This document shows, in pieces, positions 9,025-19,019 of a stretch of DNA of 64,000 nucleotides. Under the pieces are notes generated by a model. It was not told the origin of the DNA. It worked only from the letters and a program-made list of their open reading frames with translations, and ran no database searches. The stretch's first letter is position 1, and each line of letters opens with the position of its first letter. A program made the translations under genes and the position numbers. Origin of the DNA: Minwuia thermotolerans (GTDB lineage Bacteria; Pseudomonadota; Alphaproteobacteria; Minwuiales; Minwuiaceae); NCBI RefSeq assembly GCF_002924445.1, contig NZ_PIGG01000031.1:124001-188000 (forward strand). The letters are read 5' to 3'.

Positions 9025-10134
9025 ATGGACACTCAGGCGCCACTCAGCGTTCCGGACGCCCGGGAGCCGGAACGTCCGCGCTGGACCAGCATTACCTATG
9101 ACGGCGAGCGGAAGACGTTCAGGCGGCTGCTGATGCGGGAGGCGCCACTGATCGCCGCGACTGGCGGCATCTACTGGTTCTGGGCGCGGACCCGCGTGCG
9201 CCGCTTCATCTGGGCGCATACCAAGATCAACGGCACGCCGCTGGAGTATTCGGGCCGCGGTCTGGAGCTGTTTCTCGGCTTCGTCATTGCCGGCGCGCTG
9301 TTCGCCCTGACCTACTGGCTGTTGCAGCTCGCCGTGCTGAGCGCCGGCTTCGGCCCGCTGGAAGGCGCGGCCGTCTCTCTCGGCGTCTACGCCCTGTTCT
9401 TCACCTTCCTCTACGCGCTGGCCGCCTGGCGCACGCGCCGCTACATGGTCCGCCGCACGTCCTGGCGCGGCATACGCTGTGGTCTGGAAGGATCGAGCCT
9501 CGGCTTTGTCCGCCACGCCCTGCCCGCGGCGCTGGCCACCGTGTTCACGCTCGGGCTGGCCTTTCCGTGGCTCAATGTCGTGGTCCAGCGTTATCTGATC
9601 GGGAACATGTCCCTCGGCAGCGCCCGCTTTCACTATGACGGGCGAGGCCGGGAGCTGTTCAGGCCCTGGCTGGCGGTCTGGTTGCTGCTGCTGCCGACAG
9701 CCGGTTACTCGCTCGTCTGGTGGCGGGGCCGGGCCATGCGCTACCACTACAACGCGACGAGGATGAACGGGCTGGCGCTCAATTCGTCGCTCGATCCCTG
9801 GAAGATCGTCGTCATCTCGATCATCGGCGGTCTGCTGATCGGTCTGCTTTTCTACCTGCCGGCGGGCCTCGTCTTCGTCGCCGCCGGCGCTGCGACCACG
9901 GCTGTCGGCAATTTCGCCACCCTCGCCGTGGCTGGCGTCATCGCCTTCTCCGTGTTCTTCGCTGCCGCCTGGGCCATATTGCTCTACTTCGTCGAGTACC
10001 GCATCACCGAGCACGCCCTGCAGACCCTGCTGATCAGCGGCAGCATGGACTGGAACGACATCGAGCAGGTGCATCCGCAGGCCGCCGGTCCGGGCGACGG
10101 CCTCGACGCCGTGCTCAGCATGGACGGAATCTGA
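9025..10134 (+). CDS. DUF898 (YjgN-type) integral membrane protein
   Basis: Starts at ATG 9025 after AGGAAAGCAGGGAT; 369 residues. The frame continues upstream but that part is antisense to the aminotransferase gene and is rejected. It carries the DUF898 pattern: an N-terminal soluble segment (YDGERKTFRRLL), repeated aromatic/basic motifs (GGIYWFWARTRVRRFIW) before membrane helices, and about six to seven hydrophobic segments (roughly 97-117, 125-145, 172-190, 222-238, 260-285, 300-330). Function of the family is unknown. The M48 protease gene starts 7 nt after its stop, a pairing that suggests a joint envelope role (inference). Confidence 0.85.
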   Translation: MDTQAPLSVPDAREPERPRWTSITYDGERKTFRRLLMREAPLIAATGGIYWFWARTRVRRFIWAHTKINGTPLEYSGRGLELFLGFVIAGALFALTYWLLQLAVLSAGFGPLEGAAVSLGVYALFFTFLYALAAWRTRRYMVRRTSWRGIRCGLEGSSLGFVRHALPAALATVFTLGLAFPWLNVVVQRYLIGNMSLGSARFHYDGRGRELFRPWLAVWLLLLPTAGYSLVWWRGRAMRYHYNATRMNGLALNSSLDPWKIVVISIIGGLLIGLLFYLPAGLVFVAAGAATTAVGNFATLAVAGVIAFSVFFAAAWAILLYFVEYRITEHALQTLLISGSMDWNDIEQVHPQAAGPGDGLDAVLSMDGI

Positions 10135-10141
10135 CCTCCTC

Positions 10142-11239
10142 ATGGAAGCGCCATGGAACCGCTCCAGGGCGACATTCTCCGACGGACGCACAGCCGCGAT
10201 CCACGATGTCGAAGTCGACATTGCCCCTGAGGGCATCGGAATAGAGGGGGACGACGTCAGCGTCCACTGGGGCGAGGCCGGGCTGGAGGTCGTCGATGCC
10301 CCGGCCAATGCAAAGGCGCTTCGCCTCGGTCACGCGGATCATGACGGCGCGCGCCTGCTGCTGGAGGGCGAGGCCCTGGTGGCGGAAGTGCGCGAGGCCC
10401 TGCCCGGCCTGCTGGCGCGGCGTCCGGACAGCCGCCGATACGACCTGAAGAAGCTGGGCGTCTGGGGCGGCGCGGTGGCGGCGCTGGCGGCGCTCTTCTT
10501 CCTCTTCCTGCCGGCCATCGTCTCCGGCGTCGCCGCGCTGATTCCCCAGTCGGTCGAGAAACGCCTCGGCGACCAGGCTCTGGCGGCCTTCTCGCAGTTC
10601 TTCGACGGCATGGAAAACGAATGCCGGGAGCGTGAGGGCCAGCAGGCGCTCGACTGGATGGTGGTGCAGATCATGGACGGCGCACGGATCGAACGCGGCG
10701 CCGATGTCCGTGTCGTACCGGTCGACATGGTCAACGCCGTGGCCTTTCCCGGCGGCAGGGTCCTGATCTTCGACGGCCTGATCCAGCAGGCCGAAAGCGC
10801 CGAGGAAGTGGCCGGCGTCGTCGCCCATGAACTCGGCCATGTGGAGTACCGCCACGGGATGGAGCGGATGGTCCGCGACAGCGCCATCAGCGCTGTCCTC
10901 AGCGTTTTCGCGCCGGGCGCGGCCGGCGACATCGGCAGCGAGTTTGGCGGCGCACTACTGACCCAGTCCTATGGCCGCGATGCCGAGCGGGAGGCCGACG
11001 CCTTCGCCGTCGAAACGCTGAACCGCATCGGGGTCACCACCGGCGGCATGGCGAGCTTCTTCGAACGCATGGCGCAGAAACACGATGCCGGCCAGGGCGG
11101 CTCGCTGATGCAGTACCTGGCCAGTCACCCGGCGCCGACCGAGCGCGCCGGGACCATCGCCGCGCGCGGCACCGGCGACGAACGCATCCTCAGCGACGCC
11201 GAATGGCGCGCGCTGAAGGCGATCTGCCCGAAAGACTGA
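10142..11239 (+). CDS. M48 family zinc metallopeptidase, membrane-anchored
   Basis: A 365-residue protein. The catalytic zinc motif HELGH sits at 229-233 inside VVAHELGHVEYRHG, and the third zinc ligand Glu is in AEREADAFAVE near 284, as in Ste24/HtpX/BepA-type M48 peptidases. One clear membrane segment at about 107-133 splits a roughly 100-residue N-terminal domain from the peptidase domain. No convincing ribosome site precedes the ATG, so translation may depend on coupling to the DUF898 gene 7 nt upstream. Likely degrades or edits misfolded envelope proteins; the substrate is not known. Confidence 0.88.
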   Translation: MEAPWNRSRATFSDGRTAAIHDVEVDIAPEGIGIEGDDVSVHWGEAGLEVVDAPANAKALRLGHADHDGARLLLEGEALVAEVREALPGLLARRPDSRRYDLKKLGVWGGAVAALAALFFLFLPAIVSGVAALIPQSVEKRLGDQALAAFSQFFDGMENECREREGQQALDWMVVQIMDGARIERGADVRVVPVDMVNAVAFPGGRVLIFDGLIQQAESAEEVAGVVAHELGHVEYRHGMERMVRDSAISAVLSVFAPGAAGDIGSEFGGALLTQSYGRDAEREADAFAVETLNRIGVTTGGMASFFERMAQKHDAGQGGSLMQYLASHPAPTERAGTIAARGTGDERILSDAEWRALKAICPKD

Positions 11240-11242
11240 GGT

Positions 11243-12427
11243 TCAGACGATGCGCTTGTCGCGGAATTCCGCAATGGCGTCGGCGCCGTAGCCGAGTTCG
11301 CCAAGGATTTCCTCGGTGTGCTCGCCGAGCACCGGCGCACGGTGACGGATGCCGCCCGGCGTCTTCGACAGGTTGATCGGAGCACTGGCCACCGGGGCGG
11401 GCTTCGGCAGGTTCGGAAACTCGACGTCCTGCAGAAATCCCATGGCCTGGACATGCGGATCGTCCAGGGTCTGCTGCGGCGTATAGAGAGGCCCGGCCGG
11501 CACCGAGGCCGCGGCATACTCGGCCAGCACCTCGTTGGTGGTCTTGTCCTTCGCGTGCTCGCGGGCGATCTCGGAGAGGATCTCGCTGTTGTTGCCGCGG
11601 TCGAGGTCGTCGGCGAAGCGGGGATCGTCGATCAGATCGGGGCGGCCCACCAGCTTCGCCCAGCGCTCGAACAGGGGACGCCCGACCACCTGAACGATGA
11701 ACCAGCCATCCTTCGTCGGAACGATGTCGCTCGGGCCCGAGGTCTGGCCCCGGTTCATGGTCGGCTTGCGGTTGATGCCGAGCATCGCCTGCTCGATCAG
11801 CGCGGCGTTGCCGATCGTCAGCGCCGAACGCACCAGCGCGCCCTCGACCATCTGGCCCTCGCCGGTCTCCTTCCGGTGCATCAGGGCGACCAGCGTGCCG
11901 ATCGCCGACATCATCGCGGTGGTGAAATCCACCCAGGGGCCGGCGAACTTCACCGGCTGGTCCTCGCTGCCCGACATGTAGGTGGAGCCCGACATGACCT
12001 GACCGATGCCGTCGAAACCGACGCGGTCGCTGTAGGGGCCGCCATGACCGAAGGCGGAAACCGTGGTCAGGACGATGTCCGGCTTAATCGCCTTCAGGCT
12101 GTCGTAATCCAGACCCATGGCCTTCAGGCCCTGGGGCGGCAGGTTGGCGACCACCACGTCGGCGGTCTCCACCAGCTTCTTCACGATCTCCCGGCCTTCC
12201 GGCTTCATCGGGTTGAGGGTGAGGCCACGCTTGTTGCGGTTGATCTGCAGGAACAGCGCGCCGATGCCGTCATCGTTGACCGGCGTGGTCCAGCGATCCT
12301 CGGAACCGGCCAGCTTCTCGATGCGGATGACGTCCGCGCCGAACTCGGCCAGCAGGCTGGCGCAGTACGGTCCCGCGATATAGCGGCCGAAATCCAGCAC
12401 ACGGTATCCGCTCAGAACTCCCGACAT
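11243..12427 (-). CDS. CaiB/BaiF family (class III) CoA transferase
   Basis: A 394-residue class III CoA transferase. Family features: the N-terminal YRVLDFGRYIAGPYCASLLAEFGADVIRIEK segment (seen here as VLDFGRYIAGPYC and LAEFGADVIRIEK), a VVVANLPP stretch, a GPWVDFTTAMMSAIGTLVAL region and a C-terminal RHRAPVLGEHTEEIL ending. These enzymes move CoA between carboxylic acids (formyl/oxalate, carnitine, bile acids, aromatic acids). It follows the P450 gene by 29 nt on the same strand, suggesting that the P450 product or a related acid is activated here (inference). Exact substrate cannot be read from sequence. Confidence 0.9.
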   Translation of the reverse strand: MSGVLSGYRVLDFGRYIAGPYCASLLAEFGADVIRIEKLAGSEDRWTTPVNDDGIGALFLQINRNKRGLTLNPMKPEGREIVKKLVETADVVVANLPPQGLKAMGLDYDSLKAIKPDIVLTTVSAFGHGGPYSDRVGFDGIGQVMSGSTYMSGSEDQPVKFAGPWVDFTTAMMSAIGTLVALMHRKETGEGQMVEGALVRSALTIGNAALIEQAMLGINRKPTMNRGQTSGPSDIVPTKDGWFIVQVVGRPLFERWAKLVGRPDLIDDPRFADDLDRGNNSEILSEIAREHAKDKTTNEVLAEYAAASVPAGPLYTPQQTLDDPHVQAMGFLQDVEFPNLPKPAPVASAPINLSKTPGGIRHRAPVLGEHTEEILGELGYGADAIAEFRDKRIV

Positions 12428-12456
12428 CGCTCCCCTCCCCGAAAAAGAATGCCGCT

Positions 12457-13836
12457 CTATCGTCGATCGATACGCATCTTCATACCGAAGCGCGGGCGCA
12501 AGGTCACGCGCCCTTGCGGCCGTACCGGGTGTCCGGGCTTCAGCGTCAACCGGTAACGGCGGCCAAGCACGGCCAGAACCATGCGCGCCTCGAGCTGCGC
12601 GAAACCGGAGCCAATGCAGATGCGGGGACCGCCGCCGAACGGGAAATAGGCGTGCTTGTGGCGCGCATAGACCTCATGATCGGCGAAGCGCTCCGGATCG
12701 AAGCGGTCGGGCTCCGGCCAGAGCTTCGGATTGCGGTGGGTGATCCACGGCACGGCGGAGACGATGGCCCCCTTCGGGACCGCCAGTTCGCCGCCCAGCC
12801 GGTCGTCCTTCTCCGCCGTGCGGCTGATGGAGAAGGCCGGCGGGTAGAGCCTGAGCGTCTCGTCGATGACCATGCGGGTTCGCTCCAGCGTGCGCATGTC
12901 ATCGAAATTCGGCCGACGGTCGCCCAGAACCGAATCGATCTCGGCGTGGAACTTCGCTTCTTCCTCCGGGTGCAAGGAGAGCAGATAGAACGCCCAGCTC
13001 AGCGCCTGCGCCGTGGTTTCGTGACCGGCCGCGAACAGGGTCATGACCTCGTCGCGAAGCTGGCGGTCGGACATCCCCTCCCCGGTTTCCGGATCGCGGG
13101 CGTCCAGCAGCATCCGCAGCAGGTCTTCGCGCGCGGCCTCGCCCGCCGTCCGGCGCTGATCGATGATCGCGTAGATCATGCTGTCGAGGGTCTTCATCGC
13201 CCCGCGCACCTTCGGGTCGCGGTAGCGCGGCAGCCATTCCGGCAGGCCCAGGAAATCGATCGGCGAAAGCCGTCCCAGGTTCTCGATCAGGATCGATACC
13301 GCCCTGCCCAGCCGGTCGATGTCGCCTGCGATGTCGGAGGTGAACAGCGTCCGCGCCACGATCTCCATGGTCAGGCGCATCATCTCGTGGGCGATGTCGA
13401 CATGACGGCCTGTATCGGCATGCGCCTCCCAGCGTTCGGCTGTCGCCTCGGCGCTGTCGACCATGATGCCGGCCAGCGCCTGCAGCCGCTGGAAATGGAA
13501 GGCCGGAGCCGCGATCCGGCGCTGACGCCGCCAGAAATCGCCTTCCGCCGTCAGCAGCCCGTTGCCCAGCGCCGGCCCCAGGATCTGCCGGTTCAGCCGG
13601 CCCTTGGTGTAGATTTCCGGCTTGGCGACCAGCATCTCCTTGATCAGGTCAGGCCGGTTGACGATGACGAAGGTCTGGAAGGCGAAACGCCGGACCGAAT
13701 AGTCCTTGTCGAAGATGTGGTCGGGATAGAGATCGATGACGTTGTCGCGCATCACCCGCATGGTCTCGATCACGCCAAGCCGCCGGTTCACGCCCGGATG
13801 GCGCAGACTGGGCGCACCCTGACCGGAATCCGTCAT
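12457..13836 (-). CDS. cytochrome P450
   Basis: A 459-residue soluble bacterial P450. Features: I-helix oxygen-binding motif [16 protein letters not shown]-helix ExxR in [10 protein letters not shown], the [12 protein letters not shown] meander region and the haem-binding loop [16 protein letters not shown] with the thiolate Cys near 407. The motif set resembles CYP families that use fatty acyl or terpenoid substrates, but I cannot assign a number. Its ATG overlaps the stop of der (ATGA), so an essential ribosome-assembly GTPase and a monooxygenase are translationally coupled, which is unusual. No ferredoxin or reductase gene is in the window. Confidence 0.93.
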   Translation of the reverse strand: MTDSGQGAPSLRHPGVNRRLGVIETMRVMRDNVIDLYPDHIFDKDYSVRRFAFQTFVIVNRPDLIKEMLVAKPEIYTKGRLNRQILGPALGNGLLTAEGDFWRRQRRIAAPAFHFQRLQALAGIMVDSAEATAERWEAHADTGRHVDIAHEMMRLTMEIVARTLFTSDIAGDIDRLGRAVSILIENLGRLSPIDFLGLPEWLPRYRDPKVRGAMKTLDSMIYAIIDQRRTAGEAAREDLLRMLLDARDPETGEGMSDRQLRDEVMTLFAAGHETTAQALSWAFYLLSLHPEEEAKFHAEIDSVLGDRRPNFDDMRTLERTRMVIDETLRLYPPAFSISRTAEKDDRLGGELAVPKGAIVSAVPWITHRNPKLWPEPDRFDPERFADHEVYARHKHAYFPFGGGPRICIGSGFAQLEARMVLAVLGRRYRLTLKPGHPVRPQGRVTLRPRFGMKMRIDRR

Positions 13837-15197
13837 CGCCGCCTGCCCGCCTTCTCCTCATAGGGGTTGTGGCTCTTGCGCAGCATCATTCTGACCGGCA
13901 CGCCCTGCAGGCCGAACGCCTCGCGCAGCCCGTTCACCAGATACCGCTCATATGCGTCAGGCAGTTCGCCGCCCGACGAGGTGAACAACGCGAAGGTCGG
14001 CGGCCGCGACTTGGCCTGCGTCAGATAGCGGATGCGGAAACGCCGGCCGTTGACCAGCGGCGGCGGATGGCGCGCCGTCATCTCCTCCAGCCAGCGATTG
14101 AGGCGCGCCGTCGGCACGCGGATGTTCCAGGCCTTGTATGCCTTGATGACGGCGGGCATCAGCTTGTCGACGCCGCGGCCGGTCAACGCCGAGAAGGCGA
14201 CGATCGGCACACCCCGGGCCTGGGCCAACTGCTGCTCCAGTCGATAGCGGAGTTCGCGCATGACTTCGGGACCGTCATCGAGCAGATCCCACTTGTTGAT
14301 GCCGATCACCAGTGCGCGGCCCTCTTCCAGGGTCTGCCGTGCGAGGACCAGATCCTGACGTTCCAGAGGCTGGGTCGCATCGGCCAGCAGCACCACGACT
14401 TCGGCGAACTGCACCGCGCGCAGCCCGTCGGCTACCGCCAGCTTCTCCAGCTTCCGGTTGACGCGCGACTTCCGGCGCATGCCGGCGGTGTCGAACAGAC
14501 GCACCGGATGGCCATTCCATTGCCAGTTGATGGAGATCGAATCCCGGGTGATGCCCGCTTCCGGACCGGTCAGCAGGCGGTCCTCGCCGATCATCCGGTT
14601 GATGAGCGTGGACTTGCCCGCATTGGGACGTCCGACCACAGCGAGCAGCAGCGGCTTCTCCGCCTCCTCGCCGGCGGCGTCCCGGCCGGCCCGTTTGGTC
14701 CTTTCCGGCGCCAGCGCCTCGATGGCGTCCTTGAGATCGACCAGGCCCTCGCCATGCTCCGCCGAGATACCGACGGGATCGCCGAGCCCCAGTTCATAGG
14801 CTTCCAGCCGGCCCGGTTCGCCGGCGCGGCCCTCGCACTTGTTGGCGACGATGATGACCGGCGTGCTCTGCTCGCGCAGCCAGCCCGCGAAATGACTGTC
14901 CAGCGGCGTCAGGCCGGCGCGGGCGTCGTACATCAGCAGCGCCACGTCCGCCTCGGCCAGCGCCATCTCGGTCTGCTGGCGCATCCGGGCTTCCAGACTG
15001 TCGTCGAAGGCTTCCTCGAGTCCGGCGGTGTCGATCACGCGGAAGCGGAGCGTCCCGATGCGTCCCTCGCCCTCGCGGCGGTCGCGGGTGACGCCGGGCA
15101 AATCATCGACCAGCGCCAGGCGCTTGCCGACCAGCCTGTTGAACAGCGTCGACTTGCCGACATTGGGCCGGCCCAGAATGGCGATAGTGAGGCTCAT
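13833..15197 (-). CDS. der: ribosome biogenesis GTPase Der (EngA)
   Basis: 454 residues with two tandem GTPase domains followed by a KH-like domain, the defining Der layout. G1 loops GRPNVGKST (near 8-16) and GRPNAGKST (near 191-199), G3 DTAGLEE and [10 protein letters not shown], and G4 NKCE and NKWD are visible; the KH-like part is about 355-440. Der acts in late assembly of the 50S subunit. It follows yfgM and bamB on the same strand, the usual proteobacterial order, and is itself followed by an overlapping P450 gene. Confidence 0.97.
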   Translation of the reverse strand: MSLTIAILGRPNVGKSTLFNRLVGKRLALVDDLPGVTRDRREGEGRIGTLRFRVIDTAGLEEAFDDSLEARMRQQTEMALAEADVALLMYDARAGLTPLDSHFAGWLREQSTPVIIVANKCEGRAGEPGRLEAYELGLGDPVGISAEHGEGLVDLKDAIEALAPERTKRAGRDAAGEEAEKPLLLAVVGRPNAGKSTLINRMIGEDRLLTGPEAGITRDSISINWQWNGHPVRLFDTAGMRRKSRVNRKLEKLAVADGLRAVQFAEVVVLLADATQPLERQDLVLARQTLEEGRALVIGINKWDLLDDGPEVMRELRYRLEQQLAQARGVPIVAFSALTGRGVDKLMPAVIKAYKAWNIRVPTARLNRWLEEMTARHPPPLVNGRRFRIRYLTQAKSRPPTFALFTSSGGELPDAYERYLVNGLREAFGLQGVPVRMMLRKSHNPYEEKAGRRR

Positions 15198-15209
15198 GGA
15201 AGCCCGATC

Positions 15210-16544
15210 CTAGCGATAGGCGATAAGTTCGCCGCCATCGGTGACAAAGAGCAGCGTGCCGTCGACCACGATAGGGGCCGCGGCGATGCCGTCATCCAGT
15301 TCGAAGCCGCCGACCGGAGAACCGTCGAACGGCGAATAGAAGGCCACCTGGCCCTCGTTGTTGGCGACGATGACCCGTTCGCCGGCGACCACGGGACCAA
15401 CCCACGTAAGCCGGCCCTCGTTGTCTTCGGGATCCTCGAACTTCGGCATCTGGGTGACCCAGCGGATGCCGCCGTCGTCGGCCGACAGGCAGACCAGTTC
15501 GGATTCCGAGGACACCAGATAGAGGAAGTCGCCCGTCAACCATGGCGTCTGCCGTCCCGCGATCTCCTGGTCCCAGATACGAATGCCACGCTGCAAATCG
15601 ATGGCCGCCGCGGCGCCGCCCTGGCCGACCACGTAGACGCGGCCCTCGTCGATCACGGGCTGGGCGTCGATGTCGTTGATGGCGCCGAGCGGCGTGACCC
15701 GCCGGGCCCGCAGCAACTGGTCCGACCAGATTGCCTGGCCGGTGTCCGCGCGGATGGCGTAGATCTCGCCCGAGGCGTAGGGGGCCAAGACGAAAGGACC
15801 GCTGCCCGTCGGGGCGGGCGTGCCGATCTGTTCGGCAGTCTCCTGCAGTCCCTGGTGCACCCAGATCTCCTCGCCGGTCTCCAGATCGTGCGCCTTCAGC
15901 CGGCTGTCCGACGCCAGAAAATAGACTCGCCCGTTGCTTACCAGCGGCGCCCCGCGGATCGGACCGTCGATCCTCACCTGCCAGAAGTAGTTCCCGGTCT
16001 CGGGTTCCAGGGCATAGAGGTCACCGAAGGGCGTCGTCGCTACGATCACGCCGTCGCCCACGGCCACGCCGCCGCCGATCTCGCCCGGATCCTCGCTGCG
16101 GCGGCCGAGGCCGACCTGCCAGATCCGCTCTCCGGTCCGCAGATCGAAGGCGCTCACCCTGGCGCGGGCGTCCATGGTGTAGACACGGCCGTTCGCGGAA
16201 ACGGGCCGCGCGGTCACGCGTTCCTCATCATCGGAGCCGGTGCCGATATCGGCGCTCCAGGCCCGGCTGAGGGACCCGGAAAGCGCCAGATGCCGCATCA
16301 CCGCCTCCGGCGTGCCACCCTCCTGCGGCCAGTCGGCGTTCGAAACCGCCGCCGGCAGCGTCACGGTCAGATCCTGAACGCTCTCGTCCGGCTCCAGCGA
16401 CGTTTCCAGCGCCAGCACGGAAATGCGCTCGCCGGGCAGCGGCACCTTCTCGGTCTCGAACCAGGAGCCGATTGTATCGCACGCGCCGACCGTCGCCGCC
16501 AGCGCGGCGGCGGTCAGCACCCGTCCGAGCAGACTTGCGCCCAA
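15210..16544 (-). CDS. bamB: outer membrane assembly lipoprotein BamB
   Basis: PQQ-like beta-propeller protein of about 444 residues. The frame is open above it, but the only sensible start is TTG at 16544, seven nt after the yfgM stop, giving a lipoprotein signal: short basic start, AAALAAT core, then lipobox VGAC. The body has repeated propeller blades of the type VSAFDLRTGERIWQV, LYALEPETGNYFWQV, IYAIRADTGQAIW and LVCLSADDGGIRWV. BamB scaffolds POTRA domains of BamA (gene at 32977) in outer-membrane protein folding. The TTG start and short spacing suggest coupling to yfgM. Confidence 0.92.
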   Translation of the reverse strand: MGASLLGRVLTAAALAATVGACDTIGSWFETEKVPLPGERISVLALETSLEPDESVQDLTVTLPAAVSNADWPQEGGTPEAVMRHLALSGSLSRAWSADIGTGSDDEERVTARPVSANGRVYTMDARARVSAFDLRTGERIWQVGLGRRSEDPGEIGGGVAVGDGVIVATTPFGDLYALEPETGNYFWQVRIDGPIRGAPLVSNGRVYFLASDSRLKAHDLETGEEIWVHQGLQETAEQIGTPAPTGSGPFVLAPYASGEIYAIRADTGQAIWSDQLLRARRVTPLGAINDIDAQPVIDEGRVYVVGQGGAAAAIDLQRGIRIWDQEIAGRQTPWLTGDFLYLVSSESELVCLSADDGGIRWVTQMPKFEDPEDNEGRLTWVGPVVAGERVIVANNEGQVAFYSPFDGSPVGGFELDDGIAAAPIVVDGTLLFVTDGGELIAYR

Positions 16545-16551
16545 GGCCTTC

Positions 16552-17202
16552 TCAGCCCCCCAGCGCCATAATGTAGTTTCGCACGCGATCGCGCTGTCGC
16601 GCCGTGGCATTGGCGTCCTCGGCGATAGCGCGCAATTCCGCGATGGCCTCGGCCCGGTCACCCTTCGCCAGCATCGCCGAGGCGCGTATCTCCCGCGCCG
16701 CATTGGCGAACACGCCCCCGCCGTCAGGCAGATCGCCGAGCCGTTGAACGGCTGCATCGCCGCCTTCAAGTTCCAGAGCCAGCAGGGCCGCCTTCAGTCG
16801 CACGACATCGCGATGCAGCGCGCGCAACTCGCCATCGGCGATCAGCCGGTCATAGGCGGCCAGCGCTTCTGTCCCGTTGCCGGCGGCGGCCCGCGCGGCG
16901 GCGGCCTGCATTTCGGCCAGAGCGCCATAACCCCCGGGACCGGACGCAGCGATCTGATCGAAGGCGGCGGCGGCCTCGGCCGCCTGCCCGGCGTCCAGCC
17001 GATCCAGCGCCGACTCGAAGGCCGCGCCCGCCTCTTGACGCTCGTTCAGCCGATAGTCCTGCCAGAACACCACGCCGGCGACGACGGCGACGATCAGGAC
17101 GGTTGCCCCGATGGCATAGGCGCCATAGCGCTTCCACATCGTCTCGTAGCGTTCGCGGCGGACGTCTTCGTCCACCTCGCGGAAAATGAGATCGTCACTC
17201 AC
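16552..17202 (-). CDS. YfgM-like tetratricopeptide membrane protein
   Basis: 216 residues: a short cytoplasmic N-terminus (DDLIFREVDEDVRRERYETMW in part), one membrane helix at about 26-47 (YAIGATVLIVAVVAGVVFW), then a helical TPR-like periplasmic domain rich in Ala. This is the ancillary SecYEG/periplasmic chaperone-network subunit family and sits in the conserved yfgM-bamB-der order. It probably assists secreted proteins on the way to the Bam complex. Confidence 0.88.
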   Translation of the reverse strand: MSDDLIFREVDEDVRRERYETMWKRYGAYAIGATVLIVAVVAGVVFWQDYRLNERQEAGAAFESALDRLDAGQAAEAAAAFDQIAASGPGGYGALAEMQAAAARAAAGNGTEALAAYDRLIADGELRALHRDVVRLKAALLALELEGGDAAVQRLGDLPDGGGVFANAAREIRASAMLAKGDRAEAIAELRAIAEDANATARQRDRVRNYIMALGG

Positions 17203-17342
17203 GGGTCAGAAGCGTCCTCGGAACGGGGCCGCGCCATGACGGTCGCGGCAGATGAAAATCCGCGACCTAGATAACGATTGCGCGGTCCGGATGCAAACAC
17301 GCCGCGGCCCGCCCGGCAGCACGGTCTCCGGCCAGCTCGCGC

Positions 17343-17371
17343 TTGACGGGCCGCGCGGGGCGCTGTTTTGT
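17343..17371 (+). promoter_or_regulatory. possible promoter of the trpGDC operon
   Basis: TTGACG (17343-17348), 17-nt spacer, TTTTGT (17366-17371), 43 nt before the trpG ATG. A weak sigma70-like match. The 211-nt gap before trpG has no run of Trp codons, so I see no trp leader-peptide attenuator. Confidence 0.3.
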
Positions 17372-17413
17372 TGCCCACCCGCCCGAACGGCGGCTCACAA
17401 CGGCGCGACGGTC

Positions 17414-17992
17414 ATGATCCTGCTGATCGATAACTACGACAGCTTTACCTACAACCTCGTCCACTTCCTGGGCGAGCTCGGCGCGCACATCGCCGTGCGC
17501 CGCAACGACGTGCTGAGTGTTGCCGAAGCGCTGGAAATGAAGCCGGAGGCCATCGTGCTGTCACCCGGTCCGGGCCGGCCCGACAGCGCCGGCATTTCGC
17601 TGGAACTCGTCGCCTCGGCGCCGCCCGAGCTGCCGATCCTCGGCGTCTGCCTGGGCCACCAGACCATCGGGGAGGTCTTCGGCGGCCGGATCATTCGCGC
17701 CGAGATCCTGATGCACGGCAAGACTTCGACCATCACCCATCGCGGCGAGGACGTATTCGCCGGCCTGCCGCAGGGATTCACCGCCACGCGCTACCACTCC
17801 CTCGTGGTCGACCGGGACGGCTTCCCCGAAGCCCTGGAAATCACCGCGGAAACCGAAGATGGCGCGATCATGGGCCTGCGCCACCGTGAACGGCCCGTCT
17901 ACGGCGTCCAGTTCCACCCCGAGAGCATCGCCTCGGAGCACGGCCACGCCCTGCTCGACAACTTCCTGAAGCTGGCGGGTCTGAAGCAATGA
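17414..17992 (+). CDS. trpG: anthranilate synthase component II (glutamine amidotransferase)
   Basis: 192 residues from ATG 17414; class I glutamine amidotransferase. It begins [13 protein letters not shown], has LSPGPGRP, nucleophile Cys79 in [15 protein letters not shown] and the His168/Glu170 pair in QFHPES. It delivers ammonia from glutamine to TrpE, which is not in this window. Dual TrpG/PabA use is possible because trpE is absent here. Its stop overlaps the trpD start (ATGA). Confidence 0.96.
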   Translation: MILLIDNYDSFTYNLVHFLGELGAHIAVRRNDVLSVAEALEMKPEAIVLSPGPGRPDSAGISLELVASAPPELPILGVCLGHQTIGEVFGGRIIRAEILMHGKTSTITHRGEDVFAGLPQGFTATRYHSLVVDRDGFPEALEITAETEDGAIMGLRHRERPVYGVQFHPESIASEHGHALLDNFLKLAGLKQ

Positions 17993-19017
17993 ACGAGATG
18001 GAAACCTTCAAGGCCCTGATAGGGCGCGTCGCCGAAGGCGAGAAGCTGCCGGTCGAGGACGCCCGGACGGCGTTCGACATCATGATGTCGGGCGATGCCA
18101 CGCCTTCGCAGATGGGCGCCTTCCTGATGGCGCTGCGCGTCCGCGGCGAGACGGTCGAGGAGATCACCGGCGGCGCCTTGGCGATGCGCGCCAAGGCCGA
18201 CAAGATCCCGGCTCCGGCGGATGCGATCGACACCTGCGGTACGGGCGGCGACGCCAAGGGCACCTGGAACGTCTCGACCGCCACGGCCTTCGTCCTCGCC
18301 GCACACGACATTCCCGTCGCCAAGCACGGCAACCGGGCGCTATCGTCGAAGACCGGCACCGCCGACGTGCTGACGGCGCTTGGCGTCAACATCGACTGCC
18401 CCTTTTCCCTGATCCAGAAGGCGCTGAAGGAAGCCGGCATCGGCTTTCTGATGGCCCCGCGCCATCACGGCGCGATGCGGCATGTCGGGCCGACGCGCGT
18501 CGAACTCGGCACGCGCACGATCTTCAACCTGCTGGGGCCGCTTTCGAACCCGGCCGGCGCGAAACGCCAGCTCATGGGCGTGTTCGCCCGGAAGTGGGTC
18601 GAACCGCTGGCTCATGTGCAGATGAAGCTGGGCGCCGAAAAGGTCTGGGTCGTGCACGGCTCCGACGGCATGGACGAACTGACCACCACCGGTCCCTCCA
18701 CTGTCGCCGAACTGGCGGATGGCAGGGTCAGCGTCTTCGAGGTCAATCCCGCGGACGCCGGCCTGCCCGTCGCGCGCCCGGAAGATCTGAAGGGTGGCGG
18801 CCCGGAGGAGAACGCCCGGGCGCTGCAGGCCGTGCTGAACGGGGCGAAGAACGCCTTCCGCGACATCGTCGTGCTCAACGCCGCGGCTGGGCTGATCGTC
18901 GCCGGCAAGGCCGGTTCCCTCAAGGAAGGCGCCGAAATGGCCGCGGCGTCGCTGGATGGCGGTTCGGCCGCCGCCCGGCTGGCGCAGCTGGTCAAGATTT
19001 CCAACGAGGCCGCCTGA
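17989..19017 (+). CDS. trpD: anthranilate phosphoribosyltransferase
   Basis: 342 residues, normal length. Key motifs: DTCGTGGD (PRPP loop, about 82-88), [28 protein letters not shown] (seen as KHGNRALSS and [10 protein letters not shown]) and [14 protein letters not shown]. Converts anthranilate and PRPP to phosphoribosylanthranilate. Couples by ATGA to trpG and is followed 2 nt later by trpC. Confidence 0.97.
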   Translation: MNEMETFKALIGRVAEGEKLPVEDARTAFDIMMSGDATPSQMGAFLMALRVRGETVEEITGGALAMRAKADKIPAPADAIDTCGTGGDAKGTWNVSTATAFVLAAHDIPVAKHGNRALSSKTGTADVLTALGVNIDCPFSLIQKALKEAGIGFLMAPRHHGAMRHVGPTRVELGTRTIFNLLGPLSNPAGAKRQLMGVFARKWVEPLAHVQMKLGAEKVWVVHGSDGMDELTTTGPSTVAELADGRVSVFEVNPADAGLPVARPEDLKGGGPEENARALQAVLNGAKNAFRDIVVLNAAAGLIVAGKAGSLKEGAEMAAASLDGGSAAARLAQLVKISNEAA

Positions 19018-19019
19018 CC

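Noticed and set aside
17203-17413. Possible trp attenuator before trpG
   Set aside because: No leader peptide with adjacent Trp codons and no terminator hairpin with T-run.
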